Origin: Dyadobacter sp. CY326
Lineage (GTDB): Bacteria; Bacteroidota; Bacteroidia; Cytophagales; Spirosomataceae
Reading direction: 5' to 3'
DNA length: 64,000 bases
Assembly (NCBI RefSeq): GCF_021390515.1
Contig: NZ_JAJUXI010000005.1
Location: 62,001 to 126,000 of the forward strand
A program made the translations under genes and the position numbers. Under the pieces are notes generated by a model that was given only the letters and a program-made list of their open reading frames with translations, did no database searches and was not told where the DNA came from. Positions within the stretch are counted from its first letter, which is position 1, and each line of letters opens with the position of its first letter. Below, one piece after another: positions 7,068 to 14,931 of the stretch.

Positions 7068-8633
7068 CTATTCACTGTAAGCGCTCAATTGTTTGTTGTA
7101 AAGAAAATAGTTATCCAGGGTTTTTTTGTTTCCATTCTGATCAATCTCGTAGAAATACCGATCGTCAGTAACATACAATTTGCCATTGAATCCGGCTAGC
7201 TGCGCTGTTGGGGTGTAGGCGAATTTTTCAAGCAGCGATGCATAACCCGTAGACGGATGAATTTTATAAATGCCTGCGCCTGACATGGAGTATAAGCTGC
7301 CTTTCATGGCCAAAAGCTCAGTTATACCATTAAATCCTCCCCCCATGGATACAGCAACACTCGTTTCCGGGTTGACCTTGTATAGATAGTCTTCGCTGAC
7401 TATATATAAAAATCCGTTCAGATAGGCCATGGCTCTGGCATTTTGCCAAACTTGTTTGCCTATTACGCTGACTGCACCAGTTGTCGTGTTCACTCTTTTT
7501 AGAATGCCCTGATGAACCAAAAACAGGTCACCATTCTTGAACCCCGCCATAACCCGGGTGCCGGAAAGCCCAATGGTCAGCGTGGTGGCCTTTCCGGTGA
7601 TAGCGTGCATCTTTTTTAGAAATCCTTCGGACACTATATATATGAATTTGGCGTCCTCGATCATTGCGTCAACTTGTTTCACATCATCTGACAGATAAAA
7701 ATAGAACCTTCCATTTTTGATATTTACCTGATCCAAATCACTTTCGCCGCTCCGCAAGGAGTGGATATGCGTATACATGGTCATGATGGTCATGCGATCC
7801 CAGACAGTCAAGTCATCGCGTTGTACAGTAAAGGGCATTCCGTCATATTTAAGCAGCATTGTAGGCTGGCCATTTTTTGAAAATGCGTAAGAATCAAGCA
7901 TCATAATGGATGCTATATCAAAGCCGACGCGCCCTTCAAATCCTTTCAAACCTTGCGCTGCATAGGTATCAAACATGTATTTAAACCCCTCTTTGATGTT
8001 CTCGTACTTAACCAAAATGGTGTTATCACGGTCTTTGCGGGTATGTTCATGGAACATGCCGATTGTATGCAGGATTTCATGCATCAGTTGCCCTTTACTG
8101 CTAAAAAGGGTTACGGTAATAAATTGCTCTCCACCAATCATTCCAACGGATGAACTCAGTCCAATTCCTCTTTTGAAGGTTACAAAATTATTTGTTTGTC
8201 CCTTTCTGGGTTTAACAAACTTTACAGGCGTATATTCTTCTACGGTCTTAATGGCATCTTCAACAAATGCACCATCTACACTAGGATCAACGGAATAGTA
8301 GATGATCCCATTCGGCCAAAGTTGTTCGTATACATCCGTGCCTGTGCCATCTGTGCGGGCGTTTGCAGCTTTCAACTGTGCTGGGGACAAAATAATGTCG
8401 CCTTCAAAAACTGCCTGTCCATCTATTTCTGAATAAGTAATGTCCTGACCATAAAGTTTAGCGGTTTTCAAGATGCCCTGCTTACCGGGAAATGCTTCCT
8501 CAGGTGCCAAATGTTCGTTTGATTTGTTGCCATCTGAAGGCTTATCCGTTTCTTTTTCTACAATCTCCTGGCAAGAGAAAAAGGTCATAATCATCAGGAT
8601 AATTCCGGCTTTGGATGTTAAGAGATCTTTCAT
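7068..8633 (-). CDS. Astacin-type (M12A) metalloprotease lipoprotein with a C-terminal propeller-like region
   Basis: 521 residues. The N-terminus is a lipoprotein signal with the lipobox cysteine at 21 (MTFFSC). The protease domain (about 95-280) holds the zinc motif HEILHTIGMFHEH at 185-197 (His185, Glu186, His189, His195) and a Met-turn region SIMMLDSYAFS at about 242-252. The last 230 residues are made of repeated short strands (for example NGFLYIVSEDYLYKVNPETS and NGKLYVTDDRYFYEID) that look like beta-propeller blades and may bind substrate or surface. Astacins cut proteins outside the cell. It stands alone between two uncharacterised genes and looks like accessory cargo. Secretion and lipid anchoring are predicted. 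Confidence 0.87.
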   Translation of the reverse strand: MKDLLTSKAGIILMIMTFFSCQEIVEKETDKPSDGNKSNEHLAPEEAFPGKQGILKTAKLYGQDITYSEIDGQAVFEGDIILSPAQLKAANARTDGTGTDVYEQLWPNGIIYYSVDPSVDGAFVEDAIKTVEEYTPVKFVKPRKGQTNNFVTFKRGIGLSSSVGMIGGEQFITVTLFSSKGQLMHEILHTIGMFHEHTRKDRDNTILVKYENIKEGFKYMFDTYAAQGLKGFEGRVGFDIASIMMLDSYAFSKNGQPTMLLKYDGMPFTVQRDDLTVWDRMTIMTMYTHIHSLRSGESDLDQVNIKNGRFYFYLSDDVKQVDAMIEDAKFIYIVSEGFLKKMHAITGKATTLTIGLSGTRVMAGFKNGDLFLVHQGILKRVNTTTGAVSVIGKQVWQNARAMAYLNGFLYIVSEDYLYKVNPETSVAVSMGGGFNGITELLAMKGSLYSMSGAGIYKIHPSTGYASLLEKFAYTPTAQLAGFNGKLYVTDDRYFYEIDQNGNKKTLDNYFLYNKQLSAYSE

Positions 8634-8935
8634 GTTGACAATCAGTTAATCGTTTACAATTTACATCATGAAAGTAGGCGAGCAACTATATGCAGCCGGG
8701 AAATACTCGATGAAGGCACCGTTAAAATCGATGAAAGAAAATAAGCTGGAGCTAGCTTGGTGAGCTGTATATTGATCGTAAGTCGAGTACCGACCAATTT
8801 TTCAAAGAAGGGCACTATGCTTGTTAAACAAACCTGAGTTGCATTTGCTCAGGCAGTGAGTTACCAACGAATTAAATATAGCAGTGACCTCAGTAAATGC
8901 GTTGGGCCGATAGCAAGTAATACTTAGTGATCATG
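8634..8935. other. Intergenic stretch without a supported gene
   Basis: About 300 bases upstream of the astacin gene. It holds only a 31-codon open frame at 8668-8763 (MKVGEQLYAAGKYSMK) that I cannot support as a gene. No RNA structure or mobile-element end is evident. Confidence 0.4.
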
Positions 8936-8955
8936 GTAACGATAACCATCGTTAC
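8936..8955. repeat. Short perfect inverted repeat at the end of the 8952-9488 gene
   Basis: GTAACGAT-AACC-ATCGTTAC, arms of 8 bp. It overlaps the stop codon of the leftward gene and could end its transcript, but no T-run follows in that direction. Confidence 0.35.
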
Positions 8956-9488
8956 AGAATTGGGAATAAGGGCATACTTTCCTGCCTAATTGAAAAATCG
9001 ATTTCCACAACCCCACTTACGTTATTTGTAAGTATAAGGCGGTTCACCACAAATGAAATAGTATTTTTGGGTTTGAAATTGGAAAATGCATCCATTGCTT
9101 CATTGAATGAAAATGGAATTTCACTTGCTATAAGCAATCCTGAATTTTTAACGGGCTTCATTCTAATTCCCTGAACTAACGACTCCTTAAAGGCATTATA
9201 TTTCTTTGTCTTTTTTATAGCTACTGTAACTTCATATGGGTTTTGCCGGGCAGGATAAGTCCTCGTTTTGAAAGATCCAAACTCTAAACGAAACTGTCCC
9301 AGGGCCAAGCCTTCGAGCGTCTGCTTGAAGCTTTCAATACTATTATTTAATTCCGATTGGCCAATAACCAGATGCTGGTCTGCAAAACCTGTTAACTCGC
9401 CCAAAGACAAAGGAAGACTAGCAATAACTCTTTCGCGTATTTCATCAGATATAGGAATTACAACATTCAGCTTAGCGGGGTTCATCAT
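8952..9488 (-). CDS. Hypothetical protein, paralogue of 14343-14885; possible degenerate 2H-phosphoesterase fold
   Basis: 178 residues. The N-terminal strand and helix (LNVVIPISDEIRERVIASLP), the segment ADQHLVIGQSELNNSIESF and the end VNRLILTNNVSGVVEIDFSI follow the strand order of 2'-5' RNA ligase-like (2H phosphoesterase) proteins. However, the two His-x-Thr/Ser motifs are not intact: only HLVI and, in the second position, GLLIASEIPF are present. It is clearly related to the gene at 14343-14885: both end with TNN-(V/L)-(S/T)-G-x-(V/I)-E and (S)-(M/L)-PLF. The 2H fold is inference; the relationship to the second copy is seen. It lies 12 bases left of the decayed ligD. Confidence 0.6.
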   Translation of the reverse strand: MMNPAKLNVVIPISDEIRERVIASLPLSLGELTGFADQHLVIGQSELNNSIESFKQTLEGLALGQFRLEFGSFKTRTYPARQNPYEVTVAIKKTKKYNAFKESLVQGIRMKPVKNSGLLIASEIPFSFNEAMDAFSNFKPKNTISFVVNRLILTNNVSGVVEIDFSIRQESMPLFPIL

Positions 9489-9499
9489 TAGAAAATGTG

Positions 9500-10535
9500 T
9501 TAGTTGTTAATAAACTCGATTAGAAGGTGCATTAGCATATCTCGCCTCCAAGGACACATCATAAGTAGCACCTGGTCATTGCCAACAATTTTATGCAAAT
9601 CAATTCCTTGGCCAAAACAGGTGCAAAAAGATCCCTTTCGTTTTGTAGCCGATCCATTCCATTGAATATGGTGAAGTCTGACATGCGAAGCCAAGGTTTT
9701 ACTTCTTCCCATTTCAAAGGCATTGAAACCGTCGCGCCAGGTTTTGGACGAACAGAGTACGGGGCTGCCAGTGTTGCTCCGGGACGGTTTTCCAAGAAGT
9801 CCAGGTACATTTTACCGTTTCTTGCTTTAATTGCACTTTCCAGGCTTGAAATTCTGGTATTTGACGGTAAACGAGCGTGACAACGATCCTTGCAAATTCC
9901 TTGGACTGCTCATAAGTATACTGGCCGGCAAAAGGGATATAGATATGGATTCGGTTGACCCACTTTTTTTAGAGTAGGACTGCGCGCCGAGCTCGTCCGA
10001 TACGCTCTTTGTGAGCTGAGCCGCTTCAATGACCTGATCAAAGGTAGTTTTGTCGGCAGGATCTAGATCAATAACGCACCATGTCGGATTATCGGGGTTA
10101 TCCGTCGTTGACCTCCATGGATTGATTTCAATTGCCCCTAAATTAGCCATGTATGAGAGGGTCACTTCATCGTTTGCAATCAAATAATTCTTGTCTTCCG
10201 GCTCATCATTGCTATGATAAAGATAAGTGGTCATCCAGCTGGGTACCTTGCCTGTAACATCCTTTTGGTATCCTTCATCATCAAAAGGCGCATCTACAAG
10301 TGTGGCCAGCATCGGCTTAATTGTATTATCAATTTACCTTTCGGAGCCTTGGCTAAAATCGCTGCGACATCCGCGGCTGGCTCAGGCACCTCTTTATCAT
10401 CGGGAACAACTTGTTTTTCGCGTGTTTCTTTAACTGCCACTTTGGAGGTAATCTTCTTGGCTGCTTTTTTATCGCTGACATCAACGGTATCACTGCCAGA
10501 TCCAATCTGTTCTAAGTCCCGATTAGAAATAACCG
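9500..10535 (-). pseudogene. ligD: Decayed ligD: linker and polymerase (LigPol) domain with frameshifts and an internal deletion
   Basis: Reading leftwards, three frames together recover a bacterial NHEJ ligase D polymerase domain: VISNRDLEQIGSGSDT and a charged linker, KPMLATLVDAPFDDEGY (start of the ligase domain), then directly KDVTGKVPSW, ANLGAIEINPW, VIDLDPADKTTFDQVI, ISIYIPFAGQYTYEQSKEF, MYLDFLENRPGATLAAPYS, VRPKPGATVSMPLKWEEVK and LFAPVLA/GQGIDLHKI. At least four frame changes are needed: before KPMLATL, before ISIYIPF, before MYLDFL, and near the end. The ligase core and the N-terminal phosphoesterase domain are missing, so a large internal deletion preceded or joined the frameshifts. 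The product cannot be functional. No ku gene is in the window. Confidence 0.85.
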
Positions 10536-10599
10536 ATTATCTTGCAATACTAATCATCCTTAGAGGCACACTCGTCGTAAATCAACTTGGCGTCAAGGT

Positions 10600-10926
10600 T
10601 CATTTCAATTGGTCTGTATCGGTTGATTCTGACGATGCGGGATAATCAAACCACCGTCCTTGGAAACGCGAAGCCTCCAAATTTTTGCCAAAATGAACAT
10701 ATGCAGGTGGACCATCTACTGGTCTAAGTATGATATAGTATCTGTTTCCTTTGCGCTGAATTTCCCCGGTGTCAAATGTTAAGTCTGTACGTGAAAAATG
10801 CTGGAGGTGGGACCTCATAAATTCAACTACTTCGTGTAAAGTTTCGCCTTCATCAGCAATAATTTCTTGCCTAGACCAAGCCGTCCAGTCTTTATGCCCT
10901 TCATAATTTTCGTCAATCGTTGCCAT
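10600..10926 (-). CDS. Hypothetical protein
   Basis: 108 residues, no signal peptide. The sequence starts MATIDENYEGHKDWTAWSRQE and has a compact alpha/beta pattern with an aromatic-rich stretch (NRYYIILRPVDGPPAYVHFGK). It lies five bases after the 10932-11369 gene on the same strand, so the two are probably co-transcribed. It reads towards the decayed ligD. Family unknown; the frame is intact and its codon pattern looks like a real gene. Confidence 0.5.
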   Translation of the reverse strand: MATIDENYEGHKDWTAWSRQEIIADEGETLHEVVEFMRSHLQHFSRTDLTFDTGEIQRKGNRYYIILRPVDGPPAYVHFGKNLEASRFQGRWFDYPASSESTDTDQLK

Positions 10927-10931
10927 AATAT

Positions 10932-11369
10932 CTACTTGTTTCGTGTGAATTTCTCGTCAATGAGAGCAAATTCAGTAAAGGGTGAAAAAAAAGCATCATT
11001 TCTTAGGGAGCTTATTGCAACAACTTTGGCATCACTTATAATCACTTTTACAAGTTCACCTTCCATATCCCTGGTGTTTGTAACCCCGACAGCCTGCATA
11101 CAACGCATCACAAAATGTCCAAAAAAGTCTACCCCTTGGTTAGGTATAGATAAGAAAGCCGTTGGGCCACCAAAAACATAATAGTTTTCATTGATCTTGA
11201 TTTCAATCGATGCCGAAAGCGCAACTGATCCGACAGTTTCTTCTAGTGTCACATCGTCTATAACATGAATTTCAAAGTCTGTAATTTCGGCAATAAGTGC
11301 TTCTGACGTGTTCAGCATGAAGACAAATGTTAATTCTACAATTTCATTCAAAATAACCTTGCCGAACAA
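10932..11369 (-). CDS. Hypothetical protein
   Basis: 145 residues, soluble, acidic N-terminal half (AEITDFEIHVIDDVTLEE). A start at the internal Met19 (MLNTSEALIAEITDF) is possible. No domain recognised. First gene of a probable two-gene leftward unit with 10600-10926. A 260-base divergent region separates it from the glycosylase operon. Confidence 0.5.
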   Translation of the reverse strand: MFGKVILNEIVELTFVFMLNTSEALIAEITDFEIHVIDDVTLEETVGSVALSASIEIKINENYYVFGGPTAFLSIPNQGVDFFGHFVMRCMQAVGVTNTRDMEGELVKVIISDAKVVAISSLRNDAFFSPFTEFALIDEKFTRNK

Positions 11370-11601
11370 AACTTACTTCAATGACAGCTGCTTTAAGGTT
11401 GCCTGTGACCAGTTCGATATTCAAGGCAAGATTTTTACTCGACCAAAAACAAAACACTGCCCATTGATTACCTGCTTGTAGTATGTGCACCACATATCAA
11501 GTAACCTATGAAATTTATGGTCTCCTTGGTTTCTATACATGTTCCCAATTTATGATTATCGATTTGCATTGGAAACTTACTGAAAAATAGCAACACCTTG
11601 C

Positions 11602-11609
11602 TACATTTG
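11602..11609 (+). promoter_or_regulatory. Putative -7 box of the glycosylase operon
   Basis: TACATTTG fits TAnnTTTG and lies 22 bases upstream of the first glycosylase start codon. No matching -33 element is placed correctly, so confidence is limited. Confidence 0.4.
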
Positions 11610-11631
11610 AGAATCAAAAATCCAATTCGTC

Positions 11632-12414
11632 ATGCCAGAAGTACCAGAACTCAACATAGTGGGGTTGACCTTGCAAAAGCACTTTAAAGGTCAGAAGTTT
11701 AAACGAATAGAAGTATTATGGAAGAAACGTGTTAAGGCTACGGAAGAGGAATTTAACGAGGCACTCAAAGGAGCTACGTTGAAGTCGGTTATTCGTAACG
11801 GAAAGGAGCTGCATTTAAAGTTCGACAACGAAGCGATATTGGGTATTCACATGATGCTGACTGGAAAGATGATATTGCTTCCAACGGACCAAAATCTGAG
11901 GAATCCCATATTTGAACTTACCTTTGAAAATGGTGCTGGCATTGTTGTCCTTGATGGACTAGGTCAGGCAAAACCAATTTTGAACCCGGAAATTCCTCCT
12001 ATTCCAGATATCATGGGAGACGATTTTACTTTGGAATATCTTGCTAAGATTTTGGCTAAAACAGGAGGTAAGATCAAAGAAGTGCTCCAGAAACAGGAGT
12101 GGATCAGGGGGATAGGTAGTGCTTATGCTGACGAAATTTTATGGGCAGCAAAAATCTCTCCTTACTCGGTCTCAAAGAATATTCCAGCTGACAAAGTAAA
12201 AGAACTCCATAAGGCCATTAAAGACGTAACAGTCGAAGCAACAGCGGAATTGGAAAAGTTGAAATCTTCTGACGATGTTTTTGAAATGGAAAACAAGGAC
12301 CATCGATTTGTCCATAACCCAAAGAAAACGCATTCTCCCGAAGGGGAAGAGATAATTGTCGGCAAGTTGGGTAGTGGCAGGACTTATTACACTGAAAGTC
12401 AAAACTTATACTAA
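11632..12414 (+). CDS. Fpg/Nei-type DNA glycosylase, zincless-finger form (copy 1)
   Basis: 260 residues. The catalytic N-terminus is MPEVPEL, giving Pro2 and Glu3 after Met removal. The conserved Lys follows in RNGKELHLKF, and the intercalation loop region is GIHMMLTGKM. The helix-two-turns-helix is visible as EVLQKQEWIRGIGSAYADEILW (G-x-G-N/S-x-Y/A type). At the C-terminus, where Fpg and Nei carry a four-Cys zinc finger, the protein ends GSGRTYYTESQNLY: the GRTYY core with its Arg is kept but all cysteines are gone, as in zincless-finger members. It should excise oxidised bases and cut at the abasic site. The second copy starts 8 bases downstream. Confidence 0.88.
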   Translation: MPEVPELNIVGLTLQKHFKGQKFKRIEVLWKKRVKATEEEFNEALKGATLKSVIRNGKELHLKFDNEAILGIHMMLTGKMILLPTDQNLRNPIFELTFENGAGIVVLDGLGQAKPILNPEIPPIPDIMGDDFTLEYLAKILAKTGGKIKEVLQKQEWIRGIGSAYADEILWAAKISPYSVSKNIPADKVKELHKAIKDVTVEATAELEKLKSSDDVFEMENKDHRFVHNPKKTHSPEGEEIIVGKLGSGRTYYTESQNLY

Positions 12415-12422
12415 TAGCACAT

Positions 12423-13238
12423 ATGCCCGAAGTTCCCGAATTGTTGACTTTACGACATAATCTCTTAACGCGTTTTAAAGGACAAAAGCTGACCCAGTTT
12501 AATATTATTTGGGAAAGGAAACTGAAATTCCCGAAAGACCAAATTATATCGGCTGTCATCGGCGCAAAGTTGAAGGGGATTGAAAGGAATGGTAAAACCC
12601 TAGAACTGCACTTTGATAATAAAAAGACAGTTGGTCTTCATTTAATGCAGAGCGGCAGACCATATTTGATTCCCGCCGAAGGCGAGGTGAAGTGGAGAAT
12701 CTGGGAGATGACTTTTGAGATGGGCTTAGGTTTTGGTATACAAGACTGGACTGGGGGAACTCAATTGGTTTTAAACCCTGTCAAGTCAAGCGTACCTGAT
12801 GTACTTACTGACAGTTTCACATTTGACTATGTAAAATCGGTTTTTCAGAAAAACAAACGAATGCTTGTGAAGCCCTTATTGACAAACGCAAGATATTTCA
12901 GGGGTTTAGGAAATGCTTATGTCGATGAAATACTCTGGGAAGCAAAGGTATCACCTGCATCCTTCGCGTATTTGATTCCAGATAGTAAAATAGAAGAGCT
13001 GATTTCAGCTATTGAATCGGTGTTGATAAATGCAGAAAAGGAGATTAGAGAAGTTACTGGCCCTGATGCATTAATGATTGAAAAAAGAGACTTTATGAAA
13101 GTTCATAACTCCAAAAGAAAAAACGATCCAGATGGATACGAAATTTTCACAGGTCAGGTTGCAAAAGCAAAAACTTACTGGACTGCAAACCAAGTACTTT
13201 ACGAACCAAAGTTGCACCTATTTGGTAGGGCATTGTAA
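12423..13238 (+). CDS. Fpg/Nei-type DNA glycosylase, zincless-finger form (copy 2)
   Basis: 271 residues, clearly a paralogue of the upstream gene. It has MPEVPEL (Pro2, Glu3), RNGKTLELHF with the conserved Lys, GLHLMQSGRP, and the helix-two-turns-helix GLGNAYVDEILWEAKVSPAS. The C-terminal finger lacks cysteines and its Arg is also replaced: TGQVAKAKTYWTANQVLY in place of copy 1's GSGRTYYTESQ. This suggests altered lesion recognition compared with copy 1. Copies differ strongly between residues 90 and 130. Second gene of a rightward operon; 30 bases separate it from the QAHAFG pair. Confidence 0.87.
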   Translation: MPEVPELLTLRHNLLTRFKGQKLTQFNIIWERKLKFPKDQIISAVIGAKLKGIERNGKTLELHFDNKKTVGLHLMQSGRPYLIPAEGEVKWRIWEMTFEMGLGFGIQDWTGGTQLVLNPVKSSVPDVLTDSFTFDYVKSVFQKNKRMLVKPLLTNARYFRGLGNAYVDEILWEAKVSPASFAYLIPDSKIEELISAIESVLINAEKEIREVTGPDALMIEKRDFMKVHNSKRKNDPDGYEIFTGQVAKAKTYWTANQVLYEPKLHLFGRAL

Positions 13239-13268
13239 ATGATTCCGATTAATTTAAATGGTTAATAA

Positions 13269-13721
13269 ATGAGTTTTTATATTCTCTCTGCTGCTAATAC
13301 TCAATTCGAGGTTGATTCTTCGATGATCAAAACATTTACCGCTGGAAAGTTAGGTAAGCCCGCGATCACCGTGTCATCAGAATACGTAAAGTACGAAAAC
13401 AGTGTTCTTTCGATCATTACCGAAATCATTTTCGGGGGGTTTATGACAGATATGTTTCACCCAGCAGTTCATTCAAGCTATATTTCCGATTTTGAAATTG
13501 CCCCAGATTTACTTCTATCCGATAAGAATTTTGATCCGTCTATCGCACTGCTAATGAAATGTCATGAGTTAGCTCAGGCACATGCATTCGGTATTTACGT
13601 GCTACTTTGCAAAGAGCATTCTCTACCCTTGACAGGGATGGATAAGACCCCTACAATGAAGTATGATTATAAAGCTGAGACTTTCCTTGAAAAAATTAGA
13701 ATATCTTACTCTTTAAATTAG
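13269..13721 (+). CDS. Hypothetical protein with a QAHAFG motif (family C, copy 1)
   Basis: 150 residues, no signal peptide. It shares with the next gene an N-terminal TAGKLG/TLGELG strand-turn and a helical core ending in HELAQAHAFGIYVLLCKEHS-LPL. The identical AQAHAFG/SQAHAFG stretch points to a conserved functional site, perhaps a His-based one. I recognise no known family. It lies 30 bases after the second glycosylase and two bases before its paralogue, in one apparent operon. Confidence 0.6.
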   Translation: MSFYILSAANTQFEVDSSMIKTFTAGKLGKPAITVSSEYVKYENSVLSIITEIIFGGFMTDMFHPAVHSSYISDFEIAPDLLLSDKNFDPSIALLMKCHELAQAHAFGIYVLLCKEHSLPLTGMDKTPTMKYDYKAETFLEKIRISYSLN

Positions 13722-13723
13722 AT

Positions 13724-14179
13724 ATGGCGTATCACATTCATGGCGTAATTGCCAGCACAACTGAGTTTAATGATCAAAGATTAGGACTCTACACACTTGG
13801 TGAATTGGGAAATGAAGCTGGCTTGAAGGTGGAAACAAGCATTGGCGATTATAAGAAGGGCATTCTACACATTCTAAGTAAACTTACGCTTCTGATTGAA
13901 CAAGATGAACAAAGCCACTGGCTGTCTAGCTGTAAATACGTTACAATCTTCGAATTAGATGAACCTTCCCGTCTCCTAAGAGGACCCTCGAAAAATGCGC
14001 TTAACCTTTTAAAAGAATGCTGCGATTTAAGTCAAGCACATGCATTCGGGCAGTTTTATTATGCCTTAACAAAGAATAATTTACCACTAGTCCCCTCGCA
14101 GATCCAACCATTTGAAGGATTTCAGAAAGCCTTTTACGCATTCCTAGAAAAAAATAATGAATTGAAAAAGAAAAGGTAG
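13724..14179 (+). CDS. Hypothetical protein with a QAHAFG motif (family C, copy 2)
   Basis: 151 residues. Paralogue of 13269-13721: TLGELG near residue 28, then CCDLSQAHAFGQFYYALTK and NNLPLVP aligned with HELAQAHAFG...SLPLTG. The two start two bases apart, so they are translated together and may form a heterodimer. A basic tail (NNELKKKR) ends the protein. Function unknown; association with the glycosylase pair is the only clue. Confidence 0.6.
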   Translation: MAYHIHGVIASTTEFNDQRLGLYTLGELGNEAGLKVETSIGDYKKGILHILSKLTLLIEQDEQSHWLSSCKYVTIFELDEPSRLLRGPSKNALNLLKECCDLSQAHAFGQFYYALTKNNLPLVPSQIQPFEGFQKAFYAFLEKNNELKKKR

Positions 14180-14342
14180 AGGCATGGTTTTTTCCTTAGG
14201 CTTTTCATTTCTAGAAGAATTAGTATTACGACAACCTATAAATGTTATATTTATGAGTCTGTACAAGTATTTCGCCTAACATTGGGCTTCATTGCTCGAA
14301 AATTCATGGTGTGATACTCTTAATCAAATGGTCGACTTAACC

Positions 14343-14885
14343 ATGAAAGATGTTTGCACGCTTACAGTTGCGATCACTATTCCATCTAAGGTGCGGGAAC
14401 AGTTGCTCAACCATCCCACTATGATGCGTTATGAAAACTCCTCAGCTATTGCCGACAAACTCTTGATACCAATTGGTACAATGACAGTTCTAGAACCAAT
14501 TGAAATAATCCTGGATAAATTTCGGAATGCTCACCTGAGGTTTTTTGAGATGACTTTTTCTCGAATGGTCCTGAATTACAAAGACGGGGCTGACGATACG
14601 AGTGATATCATCGTCGTTACGCGAAACAAACACTACAAATTACATAAACAAAGATTGGTTGATCAACTTGACATGGTCCCCTTGCCAGACTTTGCACTTA
14701 CCCTTGATGGCAAACCACTCCAAGAGACTCAGGTGTACGGTCTTCCTCGCGGGCTAGACATGAATATTCCTTTTCTAATCGAAAAACTGGATTTGTTGTT
14801 AACGAATAACCTCACAGGAGAGATAGAACAGACAATTTCATTAGGGTTAGAAGATTCTCTGCCGTTATTTCGTGAGAACCTGTAA
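14343..14885 (+). CDS. Hypothetical protein, paralogue of 8952-9488 (family A, copy 2)
   Basis: 180 residues when started at the ATG at 14343, which lines the N-terminus up with the 178-residue paralogue; a start at 14328 is also open. Matching segments are LTVAITIPSKVREQLL with LNVVIPISDEIRERVI, SSAIADKLLIPIG with GFADQHLVIGQ, and LLLTNNLTGEIEQTIS with LILTNNVSGVVEIDFS. As in the other copy, the strand order hints at a 2H-phosphoesterase-like fold. The His-x-Thr motifs are missing (KLLIPIG, FALTLDG), so any catalytic role is doubtful. It follows the QAHAFG pair after 163 bases on the same strand. Confidence 0.6.
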   Translation: MKDVCTLTVAITIPSKVREQLLNHPTMMRYENSSAIADKLLIPIGTMTVLEPIEIILDKFRNAHLRFFEMTFSRMVLNYKDGADDTSDIIVVTRNKHYKLHKQRLVDQLDMVPLPDFALTLDGKPLQETQVYGLPRGLDMNIPFLIEKLDLLLTNNLTGEIEQTISLGLEDSLPLFRENL

Positions 14886-14931
14886 ACAAAAAGAATTCTT
14901 TTAAGTTACGTCCGGACGAGCTTACAGAATC

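Noticed and set aside
8668-8763. 31-codon frame MKVGEQLYAAGKYSMK upstream of the astacin gene
   Set aside because: Very short, no motif, no promoter or neighbour that supports it.
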